NCBI RefSeq assembly: GCF_003614975.1
Contig: NZ_QZWI01000001.1
Location: 930,001 to 994,000 of the forward strand
DNA length: 64,000 nt
Direction of reading: 5' to 3'
Source of the DNA: Rahnella bruchi
Lineage (GTDB): Bacteria > Pseudomonadota > Gammaproteobacteria > Enterobacterales > Enterobacteriaceae
Each line of letters opens with the position of its first letter. Position 1 is the first letter of the stretch. Below are positions 9,146-19,892 of the stretch, piece after piece. The translations under genes were made by a program, and so were the position numbers. The notes beneath the pieces are model-generated. The model was not told where the DNA came from, searched no databases, and saw only the letters and a program-made list of their open reading frames with translations.

Positions 9146-9415
9146 TGCCTCTTTTTAAAAAAATCACGCAAAATGTATCCTGTTGTTTTTAAATCGTAAT
9201 GCAGCATTTCCTCTAACCCGTCCCCTCTTCTTCCCTCTCTCATGCCGTCAGAAACCCCAACGCCCAAATGTTCCACTATCGCCCGTTTTGAACATAAGTT
9301 TGCCGCTTGACCCCAACCGACCCAGTCGTCATATTCAAAAAGATATGCAGTACTTTTACCCCCGCTATCACCTTACGGGGGTTTATTTTTTTAAAGGGCA
9401 CACCGGAGAATAATT
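9146..9415 (+). promoter_or_regulatory. promoter and leader of the orphan binding-protein gene
   Basis: There is no gene in the gap between the ssrA terminator and the ATG at 9416. TTGACC (9307-9312) and CATATT (9330-9335), 17 bases apart, make a fair sigma-70 promoter. Its transcript would begin near 9342 and run straight into the hairpin at 9358-9382. A C- and T-rich stretch at 9210-9300 shows no feature I recognise. Confidence 0.45.
9358..9393 (+). terminator. terminator-like hairpin in the leader of the 9416 gene (possible attenuator)
   Basis: ACCCCCG (9358-9364) pairs with CGGGGGT (9376-9382) and is followed by TTATTTTTTT. Only ~22 bases separate it from the start codon, which is too little for a promoter, so messages of the downstream gene must pass through the hairpin. 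That is the layout of an attenuator, or of an exceptionally placed terminator for upstream read-through. Confidence 0.55.
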
Positions 9416-10195
9416 ATGAAAAGAAAAACTTTGCTGATCATCGCGGCATTGACAACGACCAGTTGCATGGCACAGGCGGATACCACGCTGCGCTTTGGTG
9501 TCGATCCCTCTTTCCCACCTTTTGAATCTAAAGCACCCAATGGTCAGCTGGTCGGTTTTGATATCGACTTAGGCAACGCTATTTGCGCGCAGGCGAAAGT
9601 GAAATGTGAATGGGTCGAAACCGCGTATGACGGAATTATCCCGGCGCTGAATGCCAAAAAATTTGATGCGGTACTCTCAGCAATGTCGATGACGCCAAAA
9701 CGCAAAGCACAGGTCAATTTCTCCGACATGCTTTATCACGTGCCGAGTATTTTGATTGCGAAGAAAGGTAGTGGCTTACAACCAACGGCAGATTCCCTGA
9801 AGGGTAAAACTGTCGGTGTAGCTCAGGGCACCACTCAGGAAGCTTACGCGCAAGGTGAATGGCAGAAAAAAGGTGTGAATGTGGTTTCTTATCAGAATCA
9901 GGATTTTGTGAACCAGGATCTGGCATCCGGGCGCATCGATGTCACGTTAACTAACGCTGCCGCGGCTGAGACCGGCTTTCTGAAAACCAGGGAAGGCGTT
10001 GATTATGCTTTCGCTGGTGAGCCGTTAAATGATACCCGCTATTTAGGTGAAGGAACTGCAATTGGTTTGCGCAAAGATGACCAGACGCATCTCACATTAA
10101 TTAATAATGCACTGGCTGAAATTCACAAAAACGGCACCTTCAAAACGCTGGAAAAGAAATATTTCACCTTTGAGGTGTACAACAAAAAGTCCTGA
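9416..10195 (+). CDS. periplasmic polar amino acid-binding protein (ABC transporter, HisJ/ArgT type)
   Basis: A 259-residue solute-binding protein. A signal peptide (MKRKTLLIIAALTTTSCMAQA) is followed by the family-3 opening TLRFGVDPSFPPFESKAPNGQLVGFDIDLG (in pieces: FPPFE and GFDIDL), then the hinge SAMSMTPKRKAQVNFSD. The family binds lysine, arginine, ornithine or histidine and hands them to an inner-membrane permease. No permease or ATPase gene is next to it, so it must share a transporter encoded elsewhere. The ribosome-binding site GGAGAA is good. The substrate cannot be read from the sequence. Confidence 0.88.
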   Translation: MKRKTLLIIAALTTTSCMAQADTTLRFGVDPSFPPFESKAPNGQLVGFDIDLGNAICAQAKVKCEWVETAYDGIIPALNAKKFDAVLSAMSMTPKRKAQVNFSDMLYHVPSILIAKKGSGLQPTADSLKGKTVGVAQGTTQEAYAQGEWQKKGVNVVSYQNQDFVNQDLASGRIDVTLTNAAAAETGFLKTREGVDYAFAGEPLNDTRYLGEGTAIGLRKDDQTHLTLINNALAEIHKNGTFKTLEKKYFTFEVYNKKS

Positions 10196-10388
10196 TATCG
10201 CCTCTGCCTGTCGCATGACCCACGCTCTGCAGCAGGCATTTCCCGCGAGCAATCTTCCATTAAATGATTTCAATTACTGCAACGCATCACATAGTGTGCG
10301 TGATGCTACGCAACCATCGAAACACCCCATATCCCCTCTTTCAAAGCAGGTTTATAGTCAGCGCCATCTTAAGTCATCGCTTAAAAGG

Positions 10389-11171
10389 CTATACAAGAAT
10401 GAGTTTTGTTGACGTGCGTTTCAAAGCTGTACAGGCCTCTTCCGTTATTTCGCTGTCCGTGATGATGGTGTCGATTTTTTCCATCGGCAGTACAAGGTTG
10501 TAACCGCGGCGTCCAAATTTTGTGGAATCCGTGACAACGACCACGTGCTGAGCTGCATCGGCCATGATACCGCTGATGCTGTAGCCTTCGTTAAAAGTAG
10601 TGATCCCAGTGGCCGCATCCAGACCATCGGCGCCCACAAACATCAGGTTGGCCACAATGCCCTGCAACGCATATTCAGTGATATTGCCATGTAATGAACG
10701 GGTTTTATGCCGCAACGTTCCACCGCAAACCACCAATGTAATGTCAGGATTTTCGGACAAAACAAAAGCAGCAGGAAGATTGTTAGTGATTACCGTTATG
10801 TCCCCTGATTTTACTAACTCTTCGGCCAACAACATCGTTGTGCTACCACTGTCGAGGATGACGGTATCTCCGGGTTTAACCATGCCGGCAGCAGCTTGCG
10901 CAATACGTTTTTTGGGATCGCTGGCCTGAAGATAGCGCTCTTCTAAAACTAATTCTCCCGGCTGCTTTTCATGGCCGGATGCTTCCTTCGCCGTCCACTT
11001 TGCCGCACCACCATGAAAGCGGCTAAGCGCGCCTTTTTGTTCCAGCAGACTCAAATCCGAACGAATGGTCACCTCCGAAACTTCGAAAGCACTCGAAAGG
11101 TCCGCAACGAGAACACTGCCATTCTCATTCACTAAATCAATGATTTTATTACGACGTTCATAGGTATTCAT
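10389..11171 (-). CDS. gatR: DeoR-family repressor of the galactitol cluster (GatR-like)
   Basis: This 260-residue regulator has an N-terminal helix-turn-helix (RRNKIIDLVNENGSV, then VSEVTIRSDLSLLEQ) and a C-terminal sugar-phosphate sensing domain with DSGSTTMLLAEEL and the ITNNLPAAF and VTDSTKFGRRG signatures of DeoR proteins. It is divergent from gatZ, so it most likely represses the gat genes and is released by a phosphorylated intermediate. In E. coli gatR lies at the far end of the operon instead. The name is by context and family; direct orthology was not tested. Confidence 0.8.
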   Translation of the reverse strand: MNTYERRNKIIDLVNENGSVLVADLSSAFEVSEVTIRSDLSLLEQKGALSRFHGGAAKWTAKEASGHEKQPGELVLEERYLQASDPKKRIAQAAAGMVKPGDTVILDSGSTTMLLAEELVKSGDITVITNNLPAAFVLSENPDITLVVCGGTLRHKTRSLHGNITEYALQGIVANLMFVGADGLDAATGITTFNEGYSISGIMADAAQHVVVVTDSTKFGRRGYNLVLPMEKIDTIITDSEITEEACTALKRTSTKLILV

Positions 11172-11248
11172 TATGAGTAATCCGAAAGGTCATATTCCTC
11201 ACAGTGTAAACAAAAGGCAACTTAATGAGGAGCAAAAATTCCCTGCGA

Positions 11249-11264
11249 TGTGAATCATCTCAAC
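11249..11264 (+). promoter_or_regulatory. weak CRP-like box in the gatR-gatZ intergenic region
   Basis: TGTGA-N6-TCAAC matches the CRP consensus at 8 of 10 key positions. Catabolite control of the gat genes is known in E. coli. The match is modest and could be chance. Confidence 0.3.
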
Positions 11265-11355
11265 ACCCGATGCCAATGTGTGGCTGACAGAGATTTTGGC
11301 TTTTCATTTTCTGATGCGGCGCCTTAAACGAAAGAAAACGAATGCAATAAACTTA

Positions 11356-11367
11356 CGAAACATTTCG
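11356..11367. promoter_or_regulatory. inverted repeat CGAAACATTTCG, candidate GatR operator
   Basis: A near-perfect palindrome ~85 bases before the gatZ ATG and inside the divergent region. Further CGAAA/CGAA and TTTCG words at 11329-11341 and 11406-11411 surround it. A possible -10 (CATAAT, 11378-11383) lies just downstream. Assignment to GatR is inference. Confidence 0.35.
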
Positions 11368-11450
11368 ATCACCATCACATAATGCAGAAAACGCTATTGT
11401 TTGCCTTTCGCAAAGGTACGATCCTCTTCGGAAACAAACGGAGGCTTAAA

Positions 11451-12746
11451 ATGAAAGATATTATTGCTAAACACAAGGCAAGTGAAAGGATCGGCATCTG
11501 CTCAGTATGCTCTGCGCATCCTCTGGTGATTAAGGCGACGTTACAGGAAGACCTGCATACAGATCGCAAAGTGCTTATTGAAGCGACTTCCAATCAGGTC
11601 AATCAGTTTGGCGGTTATACCGGCATGATGCCGATGGATTTTCGAGATTTCGTTCTCGCGATTGCCGAAAAAATGGGATTCCCGACGCATCGTCTGATTT
11701 TAGGGGGTGACCATCTTGGGCCAAACTGCTGGCAAAATGAAAGCGCTGAAAACGCAATGGCAAAGGCAGAGGTGCTGATTGCCCGCTATGTTGAAGCTGG
11801 ATTCAGCAAAATCCATTTGGATGCATCGATGTCCTGCGCGGACGATCCTGTCCCTCTGGATCCTCTGGTGGTAGCTCAACGCGCAGCGCGTTTATGTCAG
11901 GTCGCAGAAAGAGTCGCTACGGCACAACAGAAAAAGCGGCTGACCTATGTCATCGGTACCGAAGTTCCGGTGCCCGGCGGTGAGTCTTCCGCCATTGAGC
12001 ATGTCCATGTCACCAAAGCCGCAGATGCCAAAGCCACTCTCGACATGCATCATCAGGCATTTCGTGAACTTGGGCTCAATGACGCAATAGGCAGAATTAT
12101 CGCCGTCGTAGTCCAGCCAGGTGTTGAATTCGACCATAGCCGTGTTATCCACTACCAGCCTGAGCTCGCCAGGGATCTGTCTGCTTATATTGCGACTACT
12201 CCGCTAATTTACGAGGCCCATTCCACCGATTACCAGACCCGCGATTCCTATCGCAGCCTGGTAAAGGATCACTTCGCCATCCTGAAAGTAGGTCCTGCGT
12301 TGACTTTTGCCTTAAGGGAAGCCGTTTTCGCACTGGCAAACATTGAACAGGTACTGATTGCACCCGAGTCACGCAGCCAACTCCTGACAGTGATTGACAG
12401 CGTCATGCTTGATGAACCCGGCTACTGGAAAAAATATTATCACCCGACATTCAGCCTTTCGCTCATAGACCTGCACTTCAGTCTGTCAGACCGCATTCGC
12501 TACTACTGGCCTCATCCCCGCATTAACCGGGCGGTGGATATGCTAATCGCTAATCTGCAATCAGTGTCGATCCCTCTGGGTTTACTGAGTCAGTACCTCC
12601 CCGCCCAGTTTGAAAGAGTGATGAGCGGCGAACTCGTCAGCGGCCCACACGAACTTATTATCGATAAAATTCAGGATGTTTTACGCGCGTACCACTTTGG
12701 TTGTACACCCCAGCAAACCGTTCTGGAAGGATCCTGTCATGCATAA
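11451..12746 (+). CDS. gatZ: GatZ, tagatose-1,6-bisphosphate aldolase non-catalytic subunit
   Basis: GatZ is needed for stability and full activity of the class II aldolase GatY. The 431-residue protein closely follows E. coli Gat[17 protein letters not shown] at the N-terminus, [53 protein letters not shown] and [12 protein letters not shown] start at ATG 11451 because GGAGG precedes it and this gives the E. coli-like MKDIIAKHK; the frame is open 23 codons further back. It overlaps gatA by 8 bases. First gene of the operon. Confidence 0.93.
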   Translation: MKDIIAKHKASERIGICSVCSAHPLVIKATLQEDLHTDRKVLIEATSNQVNQFGGYTGMMPMDFRDFVLAIAEKMGFPTHRLILGGDHLGPNCWQNESAENAMAKAEVLIARYVEAGFSKIHLDASMSCADDPVPLDPLVVAQRAARLCQVAERVATAQQKKRLTYVIGTEVPVPGGESSAIEHVHVTKAADAKATLDMHHQAFRELGLNDAIGRIIAVVVQPGVEFDHSRVIHYQPELARDLSAYIATTPLIYEAHSTDYQTRDSYRSLVKDHFAILKVGPALTFALREAVFALANIEQVLIAPESRSQLLTVIDSVMLDEPGYWKKYYHPTFSLSLIDLHFSLSDRIRYYWPHPRINRAVDMLIANLQSVSIPLGLLSQYLPAQFERVMSGELVSGPHELIIDKIQDVLRAYHFGCTPQQTVLEGSCHA

Positions 12747-13221
12747 CTGCGAGATTTTCGTCAAAACCGGTATCAGTTTTGCGGATCATCACGAAGCACT
12801 TACGCATATCGGTGAACGAATGGTTCACGAAGGCGTAGTGGAAACGTCATATCCACTCGCGCTGATTAATCGTGAAGCTGAATTTCCAACGGGGATCCAA
12901 CTGGAACACCATGCGGTCGCTATTCCTCATTGCGAAGCGACACATGCCCGCAGCCCGGCTATTTATCTGATCAGGCCCGACACAGCGGTGGAATTTTTTC
13001 AGGCAGACGACGACGGTACCATTCCTGCATCCCTGATCATTGCCCTGATAGTCACTCATCCCTCTGAACAGCTGAAGTTATTACGCCAGTTATTCAGCAA
13101 GTTACAGGATTCCGTTTTTTGTGAAAGCCTGCTGGCTGCACCTGAAGCGCAACTTTCCACGCTGTTTCAACAACACATCTTTATCTCACCACCGGAGAAG
13201 CAATCAGCAGTTTGCACCTGA
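12739..13221 (+). CDS. gatA: galactitol-specific PTS enzyme IIA
   Basis: GatA passes phosphate from HPr to GatB during galactitol uptake. The fructose/mannitol-type IIA domain carries the phosphorylation site in [10 protein letters not shown], His64. The start at 12739 lies within the end of gatZ (8-base overlap) and is preceded by GGAAGG. The protein is 160 residues, slightly longer than the E. coli one, because of a short C-terminal extension. It is followed by a 75-base gap and then gatB. Confidence 0.92.
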   Translation: MHNCEIFVKTGISFADHHEALTHIGERMVHEGVVETSYPLALINREAEFPTGIQLEHHAVAIPHCEATHARSPAIYLIRPDTAVEFFQADDDGTIPASLIIALIVTHPSEQLKLLRQLFSKLQDSVFCESLLAAPEAQLSTLFQQHIFISPPEKQSAVCT

Positions 13222-13296
13222 ACGTATTCTCAGCATTGAATCTGACGTCTTACCTAAAAAAATAATATTAAAAACAATCCATTAAGGAGCCTTAAC

Positions 13297-13581
13297 GTGA
13301 AGCGAAAAATTATTGTCGCCTGTGGCGGAGCTGTTGCCACATCTACGCTGGCAGCAGAAGAAATAAAAGAACTGTGTGAGGCACACGGCATACAAGTGGA
13401 TCTCGTGCAGTGTCGCGTAACAGAGATCGAAACCTATATGCACGGTGCCCATCTGATCTGTACCACTGCCAAAGTCGACCGGACATTCGGCAGCATTCCG
13501 GTCGTCCACGGGATGCCGTTTATCTCGGGTGTGGGCATGGATGCGTTGCGCCAGCAAATACTGACCCTGTTAAAGGAGTAA
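13297..13581 (+). CDS. gatB: galactitol-specific PTS enzyme IIB
   Basis: A 94-residue cytoplasmic phosphocarrier with the active cysteine at residue 9 in [11 protein letters not shown]. It is almost the same as E. coli GatB over its full length ([30 protein letters not shown]). It takes phosphate from GatA and gives it to galactitol during transport by GatC. AAGGAG lies upstream. Two bases separate its stop from the gatC start. Confidence 0.95.
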   Translation: MKRKIIVACGGAVATSTLAAEEIKELCEAHGIQVDLVQCRVTEIETYMHGAHLICTTAKVDRTFGSIPVVHGMPFISGVGMDALRQQILTLLKE

Positions 13582-13584
13582 GCC

Positions 13585-14952
13585 ATGTTTACCGAAATAA
13601 TGCGCTACATCCTGGACCTCGGGCCGACTGTGATGTTGCCCGGCGTCATCATTGTATTCTCTCTGATATTAGGGATGAAACTGGGGGATTCTTTTAAATC
13701 GGCAATTCATATCGGCATAGGTTTTGTCGGTATCGGATTAGTGATTGGGCTGATGCTCGACTCTATCGGTCCCGCAGCAAAAGCCATGGCTGAGCACTTT
13801 CAAATAAATCTGCAGGTTATCGATATTGGCTGGCCAGGTTCGTCCCCAATGACCTGGGCTTCACAAATTGCACTGGTCGCCATTCCGATAGCTATCGGAG
13901 TGAATATTGTGATGCTGCTGACTCGCATGACGCGTGTGGTCAATGTGGATATCTGGAATATCTGGCACATGACATTCACGGGCGCCATGTTGCATCTGGC
14001 CACCGGCTCTTACTGGCTGGGGATTATGGGTGTTGTGGTGCATGCGGCGTTTGTCTACAAACTGGGTGACTGGTTTGCGAAAGACACACGGGATTTCTTT
14101 AATCTTGAAGGCATTGCGATTCCGCACGGTTCTTCGGCTTATCTTGGCCCGATCGCTGTGCTCGTCGATACGATAATCGAGAAGATCCCTGGCCTGAACA
14201 AAATTCATTTCAGCGCTGACGATGTTCAAAAACGTTTCGGTCCCTTTGGGGAACCGGTCACCGTCGGTTTTGTAATGGGGCTGATTATTGGTTTCCTCGC
14301 CGGTTACGACGTCAAGGGTGTACTGCAACTGGCCGTTAAAACAGCAGCAGTGATGCTCCTGATGCCACGCGTGATCAAACCGATCATGGACGGCTTAACG
14401 CCTATTGCCCGCCATGCGCGTACCCGCTTGCAAGCCCGCTTTGGCGGACAGGAATTCCTGATTGGTTTGGATCCCGCCCTTCTGCTCGGTCATACCGCGG
14501 TGGTTTCTGCCAGCCTGATCTTTATTCCACTGACCATCCTGATTGCCGTACTGGTACCAGGTAATCAGGTTCTGCCTTTTGGGGATCTCGCCACTATCGG
14601 TTTCTTCGTTGCTATCGCCGTAGCCGTGCATCAGGGCAACCTGTTCCGCACCCTTATTTCCGGCTGCATCATCATGAGCATCACGTTGTGGATTGCAACC
14701 CAGACTATCGACCTGCATACACAACTGGCAGCTAATGCCGGTGCACTTACCGCAGGCAGCAGAGTCGCATCGATGGATCAGGGTGGTTCACCCATCACCT
14801 ATCTGCTGATACAGCTCTGCACGCTGAAGAATATCGCAGGGCTCAGCGTTATCGGCGTCCTCTACGCCATCGGTGTTTTCCTGACATGGCGTCGTGCGCG
14901 CAACTTTACTCAGGCTGAAAAACTGGCAGTTATTGCACAAGCCACTGCTTAA
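13585..14952 (+). CDS. gatC: galactitol-specific PTS enzyme IIC (permease)
   Basis: A 455-residue membrane protein with about ten to twelve hydrophobic segments. It opens with a hydrophobic stretch ILDLGPTVMLPGVIIVFSLI, and contains the IIC-Gat signatures GIAIPHGSSAYLGPIAVLVD and AVHQGNLFRT. It imports galactitol as galactitol-1-phosphate together with GatA and GatB. Length is close to the E. coli protein (about 451). It is part of the gatZABCD-Y unit. Confidence 0.94.
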   Translation: MFTEIMRYILDLGPTVMLPGVIIVFSLILGMKLGDSFKSAIHIGIGFVGIGLVIGLMLDSIGPAAKAMAEHFQINLQVIDIGWPGSSPMTWASQIALVAIPIAIGVNIVMLLTRMTRVVNVDIWNIWHMTFTGAMLHLATGSYWLGIMGVVVHAAFVYKLGDWFAKDTRDFFNLEGIAIPHGSSAYLGPIAVLVDTIIEKIPGLNKIHFSADDVQKRFGPFGEPVTVGFVMGLIIGFLAGYDVKGVLQLAVKTAAVMLLMPRVIKPIMDGLTPIARHARTRLQARFGGQEFLIGLDPALLLGHTAVVSASLIFIPLTILIAVLVPGNQVLPFGDLATIGFFVAIAVAVHQGNLFRTLISGCIIMSITLWIATQTIDLHTQLAANAGALTAGSRVASMDQGGSPITYLLIQLCTLKNIAGLSVIGVLYAIGVFLTWRRARNFTQAEKLAVIAQATA

Positions 14953-14995
14953 CTTCATCTCAGCGGGGGGATACCTCCGCTCAAGGAAACCGACT

Positions 14996-16904
<1,909 letters not shown>

Positions 16905-16920
16905 CAGGTCTGTATTAACG

Positions 16921-16941
16921 AAGCGGGCCTGCGCCCGCTTT
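16921..16941 (+). terminator. terminator after the gat operon
   Basis: AAGCGGGC (16921-16928) pairs with GCCCGCTT (16933-16940), loop CTGC. The T tract after it is short, so efficiency is uncertain. Confidence 0.65.
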
Positions 16942-17025
16942 CCGGGATTTTATTAAAGTGCAGGTTGCAGCCACCATTTCATTCTGATTTTATGGAGGTT
17001 CATTAATAGTAAAATGGAAACTGCT

Positions 17026-17727
17026 ATGACCACCCTGAACCACTTTGGCCAACCCATTGGTGACGCCCTTCCCGACTGGCAACCCCGTGAACTCCCTGCA
17101 TCTGTCCAGCTTGATGGTCTCTGGTGTCACCTTGAACCTCTGACCTGCGAGCGCCACAGTCAGGATTTATTTAACGCCTGGCATAGCATTGATGACAATC
17201 GTGACTGGACATATCTCGCTGTTGATCGTCCTGCAACTCAGGCAGATTGCGACGTGTTTATTTCCCAGCAGGAGAAAAGCCAGGATCCGCTATTTTTTGC
17301 TGTTATCGACAACGAAACACAGCGCGCTGTGGGTAGCGTTTCTCTGATGCGTATTGATGCCGTGAATGGCGTTGCCGAAATTGGCTGGGTGAACTGGTCA
17401 CCGCTCATGAAACGCACACGCTTTGGCACTGAAGCCATTTACCTGCTGCAACGTTATTTGTTTGATACGTTGAAATATCGCCGCTGCGAATGGAAATGCC
17501 ATAGTCTGAACGAGCCGTCAAAACTGGCGGCAAAACGCTTCGGGTTTGAGTATGAAGGTATGTTCCGTCAGGCCATCATCAATAAAGGCCATAACCGCGA
17601 TACCTGCTGGTATTCGGTTCTTGACCACGAATGGCCAGCCTCTAAGGCAGCGTTTGATCACTGGTTAAGTGCAGACAATTTCAGTGCGGAAGGTCAGCAG
17701 AAGAGACGTCTGGAAGAATTTCGTTAA
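17026..17727 (+). CDS. GNAT family N-acetyltransferase (RimJ/RimL-like)
   Basis: A 233-residue acetyltransferase of the COG1670 type. It has a family-typical opening (FGQPIGDALPDWQPRELP), the motif-A region AEIGWVNWSPLMKRTRFGTEAIYLL, and the end-of-domain KLAAKRFGFEYEGMFRQ. Substrate unknown; relatives acetylate ribosomal protein N-termini or small amines. I prefer ATG 17026 because GGAAA precedes it; ATG 17014 in the same frame is an alternative. It stands alone between the gat cluster and a convergent GNAT gene. Confidence 0.82.
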   Translation: MTTLNHFGQPIGDALPDWQPRELPASVQLDGLWCHLEPLTCERHSQDLFNAWHSIDDNRDWTYLAVDRPATQADCDVFISQQEKSQDPLFFAVIDNETQRAVGSVSLMRIDAVNGVAEIGWVNWSPLMKRTRFGTEAIYLLQRYLFDTLKYRRCEWKCHSLNEPSKLAAKRFGFEYEGMFRQAIINKGHNRDTCWYSVLDHEWPASKAAFDHWLSADNFSAEGQQKRRLEEFR

Positions 17728-17730
17728 TCT

Positions 17731-17766
17731 TTTCAGCCCGCGTGGCTCTCTGAGCGCGGGCTGAAT
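17731..17766. terminator. bidirectional terminator between two convergent GNAT genes
   Basis: TTCAGCCCGCG (17732-17742) pairs perfectly with CGCGGGCTGAA (17755-17765) over 11 bases with a 12-base loop. T runs are short on both sides. Confidence 0.65.
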
Positions 17767-18309
17767 TTAAAGAGTTAACACTGAAATATCTGGCCAGGCA
17801 TAGATAATATTAGACGAACGCCAGAGTGGCCCTGCATCGGTATAGCGTCCCGCTTCATTGCCACCTAAAGCCCGGTAAAACCGAATTGCTGGCTCGTTAC
17901 CTTCAACAACACCAAGCCCTGCGCTGCGGTAACCTTCTGCCATCAGATGCGAGGCAGCTTTGTCGATCAAACGTCTGCCAATTCCCTGGCGCTTAAATGC
18001 CGGAGAAACATACAAAAATTTGATTTCCGCCATATCGCCAAATTCAGGATTTGAAGACGACGATGCCAGGGTAAATCCGGCTATTTCTCCTTCAGCTTCG
18101 GCAACAAAAATACCTTGCCCCGCAGCGGGATGCGCAAACTTGTCTCGCCAGAATGATATCCGCTTTGGCACGTCCAGAGCGACAAATGCGTCCGGTGGTG
18201 CCAGCTCGCGATAGGTATCACGCCAGACTGTGACGTGTAAGTTAGCAAGAGCATCGATATCGTTGGGTTCAGCAATCCGTAAAGTGAAGACTGGCACGGC
18301 ATTCCTCAT
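17767..18309 (-). CDS. GNAT family N-acetyltransferase
   Basis: A 180-residue GNAT protein with the acetyl-CoA loop FLYVSPAFKRQGIGRRLIDKA and the following GLGVVEGNEPAIRFYRALGG. The substrate cannot be predicted. An internal GTG at 18297, with AGGA in front, gives a start that fits the family better (VPVFTLRIAEP) and may be the true one. It converges on the other GNAT gene, with ada on its upstream side in the same direction. Confidence 0.82.
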   Translation of the reverse strand: MRNAVPVFTLRIAEPNDIDALANLHVTVWRDTYRELAPPDAFVALDVPKRISFWRDKFAHPAAGQGIFVAEAEGEIAGFTLASSSSNPEFGDMAEIKFLYVSPAFKRQGIGRRLIDKAASHLMAEGYRSAGLGVVEGNEPAIRFYRALGGNEAGRYTDAGPLWRSSNIIYAWPDISVLTL

Positions 18310-18349
18310 TATTAAATGTTAGGAAAATCATCAAGTCAGCTGAGTATAG

Positions 18350-19447
18350 TCAGCCTTTCTCTTCCCGCGCCAGCAAACTGCGTTTTCGTTCCACGCCCCA
18401 GCGATAACCAGAAATATTACCGCCGGTTTTTACCACCCGATGGCAGGGAATGGCGACCGCCAGCAAATTCGCGGCGCAGGCACCGGCCACGGCGCGGACT
18501 GATTTAGGTGAGCCAATTTTACTGGCAATCTCGGCATAGCTGGCAGTATTTCCCGGCGGGATATCACGTAATGCCTGCCACACGCGTTGCTGAAAAGCCG
18601 TCCCGCGAATATCCAGTGGCAAATCCAGCCCGATATGGGGCGCTTCGACAAAGCCAACAACCGTAGCAATTCGCTGTTCGAACTCCGGATCGCCACCCAA
18701 TAATTCCGCTTGTGGAAAACTGTTTTGCAGCTCACTGATCAGCTTTTCAGGATCGTCTCCCAGCAAAATGGCGCAGATCCCACGCTGACTTTCAGCCACC
18801 AGAAGATCGCCAAATGAAGAGTTGCCGATGGCAAACCAGACGCGCACGTCGCGGCCACCGCAGCGAAAATTCTGCGGCGTCATGCCAAGCGTCGCTGCGG
18901 AGGTTTCATAAAACCGACCATCGGAAGGATAGCCCGCCGCGTGAATAGCCTCGGTGACGGTCGACGATTCTGTCAGTTTTTCACGCACGCGACGGGCGCG
19001 CTGTGCCTGCTGATATTCTTTCGGTGTCACCCCGGTTTGCGCTTTAAACAGACGATGGAAATGATAAGCACTGATGCCCACTTCGGCGGCCAGCTGGTTA
19101 AGCGTCAGCATGTCGGCGGATTGTTCCAGTAACCGGCAAGCCTGTGTCACGCGCTGAGCGTGAAATTGCGCCAGTGAGACCAGTCCCTGACGGCAACGCT
19201 TACAGGGGCGAAATCCGGCCTGTTCGGCTGATTCGGCGTCATCAAAATAGAGGATATTTTCCGGCTTCGGCTGACGCGACGAACAGGAAGGCGCGCAGTA
19301 AATCCCGGTAGTTTTGACGGCATAGACAAATTTGCCGTCTGCCGTTGCATCGCAGCTGACAACGGCCTGCCAGCGTGGATCCAGCGCTTGTGCACTCATT
19401 TGTGTTTGCGTTCCGGTTTTAGCGGGGATTGCGGTTTTACCTGACAT
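18350..19447 (-). CDS. ada: bifunctional Ada: methyl-DNA sensor/activator and O6-methylguanine-DNA methyltransferase
   Basis: Ada repairs methylphosphotriesters and O6-methylguanine and, once methylated, activates transcription. The N-terminal zinc domain has Cys51, Cys55, Cys82 and Cys85 (IYCAPSC, PCKRC). An AraC-type DNA-binding domain follows (AYHFHRLFKAQTGVTP). The C-terminal transferase has the acceptor cysteine Cys335 in IPCHRVV. Its 365 residues slightly exceed E. coli Ada; an internal ATG at 19399 could be the true start. No alkB gene is next to it. A candidate Ada box lies upstream, suggesting autoregulation. Confidence 0.95.
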   Translation of the reverse strand: MSGKTAIPAKTGTQTQMSAQALDPRWQAVVSCDATADGKFVYAVKTTGIYCAPSCSSRQPKPENILYFDDAESAEQAGFRPCKRCRQGLVSLAQFHAQRVTQACRLLEQSADMLTLNQLAAEVGISAYHFHRLFKAQTGVTPKEYQQAQRARRVREKLTESSTVTEAIHAAGYPSDGRFYETSAATLGMTPQNFRCGGRDVRVWFAIGNSSFGDLLVAESQRGICAILLGDDPEKLISELQNSFPQAELLGGDPEFEQRIATVVGFVEAPHIGLDLPLDIRGTAFQQRVWQALRDIPPGNTASYAEIASKIGSPKSVRAVAGACAANLLAVAIPCHRVVKTGGNISGYRWGVERKRSLLAREEKG

Positions 19448-19484
19448 TTTATTTGCCTCACGTTTTCCAGCTCAGTGAAGTGAG

Positions 19485-19532
19485 CTTATACCGCTGACCT
19501 TACAGCCGCCCTCCGGCTCTTGCTTTCTCATT
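19485..19532 (-). promoter_or_regulatory. ada promoter with candidate Ada box
   Basis: On the minus strand AATGAGAAAGCAA (complement of 19520-19532) fits the Ada-binding pattern AAT-N6-GCAA exactly. About 30 bases downstream is TATAAG (complement of 19485-19490), a fair -10. The box centre would lie near -48 from the start, where methylated Ada acts in E. coli. Confidence 0.6.
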
Positions 19533-19545
19533 CGGCGCAGAGTAT

Positions 19546-19869
19546 TCAGCCTTCTACCGGTTTTAGTGGCGTATCAAGGATCTGCTGATAAAAGGCCAGA
19601 TCCAGCCAGCGGTCGAATTTAAAAGCCGCTTGTCTGATGGGCCAGGCGCGAAAGGTGCCGTAACTGGCGAAGCCCAGCAGCGTCCCCTGCCCGTCTTCCA
19701 GTCCGAGCACCGGGACGTTATTGGTCAGTTTAGTGGCAAACCAGGGAGTCATACAGTCGATATGTCGCGGTTTATAATCATACAACGCCGTGGATGTCAG
19801 GATCGCATCATTAAAAATATCCAGAATCGCAACAGCGTGCTCGCACTCAGTGCAGGTGATCATTTTCAT
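19546..19869 (-). pseudogene. GNAT acetyltransferase (phosphinothricin/MnaT-like) with a large in-frame internal deletion
   Basis: The 107-residue product begins and ends like the full acetyltransferase: start AILDIFNDAILTSTALYDYKPR with FASYGTFRAWP, end AAFKFDRWLDLAFYQQIL. As I recall the family, about 70-75 residues normally stand between FRAWP and IRQAAFKF, including the acetyl-CoA-binding loop and the LHEKLGF region. Here the two are joined directly and the frame is kept. Without that core it cannot bind acetyl-CoA in the usual way, so it is probably inactive. GGGGA precedes the start. Last gene of the operon from 23632. Confidence 0.75.
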
Positions 19870-19892
19870 CAGTCGGTCCCCGGTGGCTTCCG

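Noticed and set aside
9183-9413. Short open frames between the ssrA terminator and the binding-protein gene
   Set aside because: They overlap the promoter and the leader hairpin, lack ribosome-binding sites and resemble no protein family.
8703-9415. tmRNA 3' end as an attachment site of a genomic island starting at 9067
   Set aside because: ssrA is a classic integration site and accessory genes follow, but I saw no integrase and noticed no second copy of the tmRNA 3' end in the window. The gat and other genes may be old residents.
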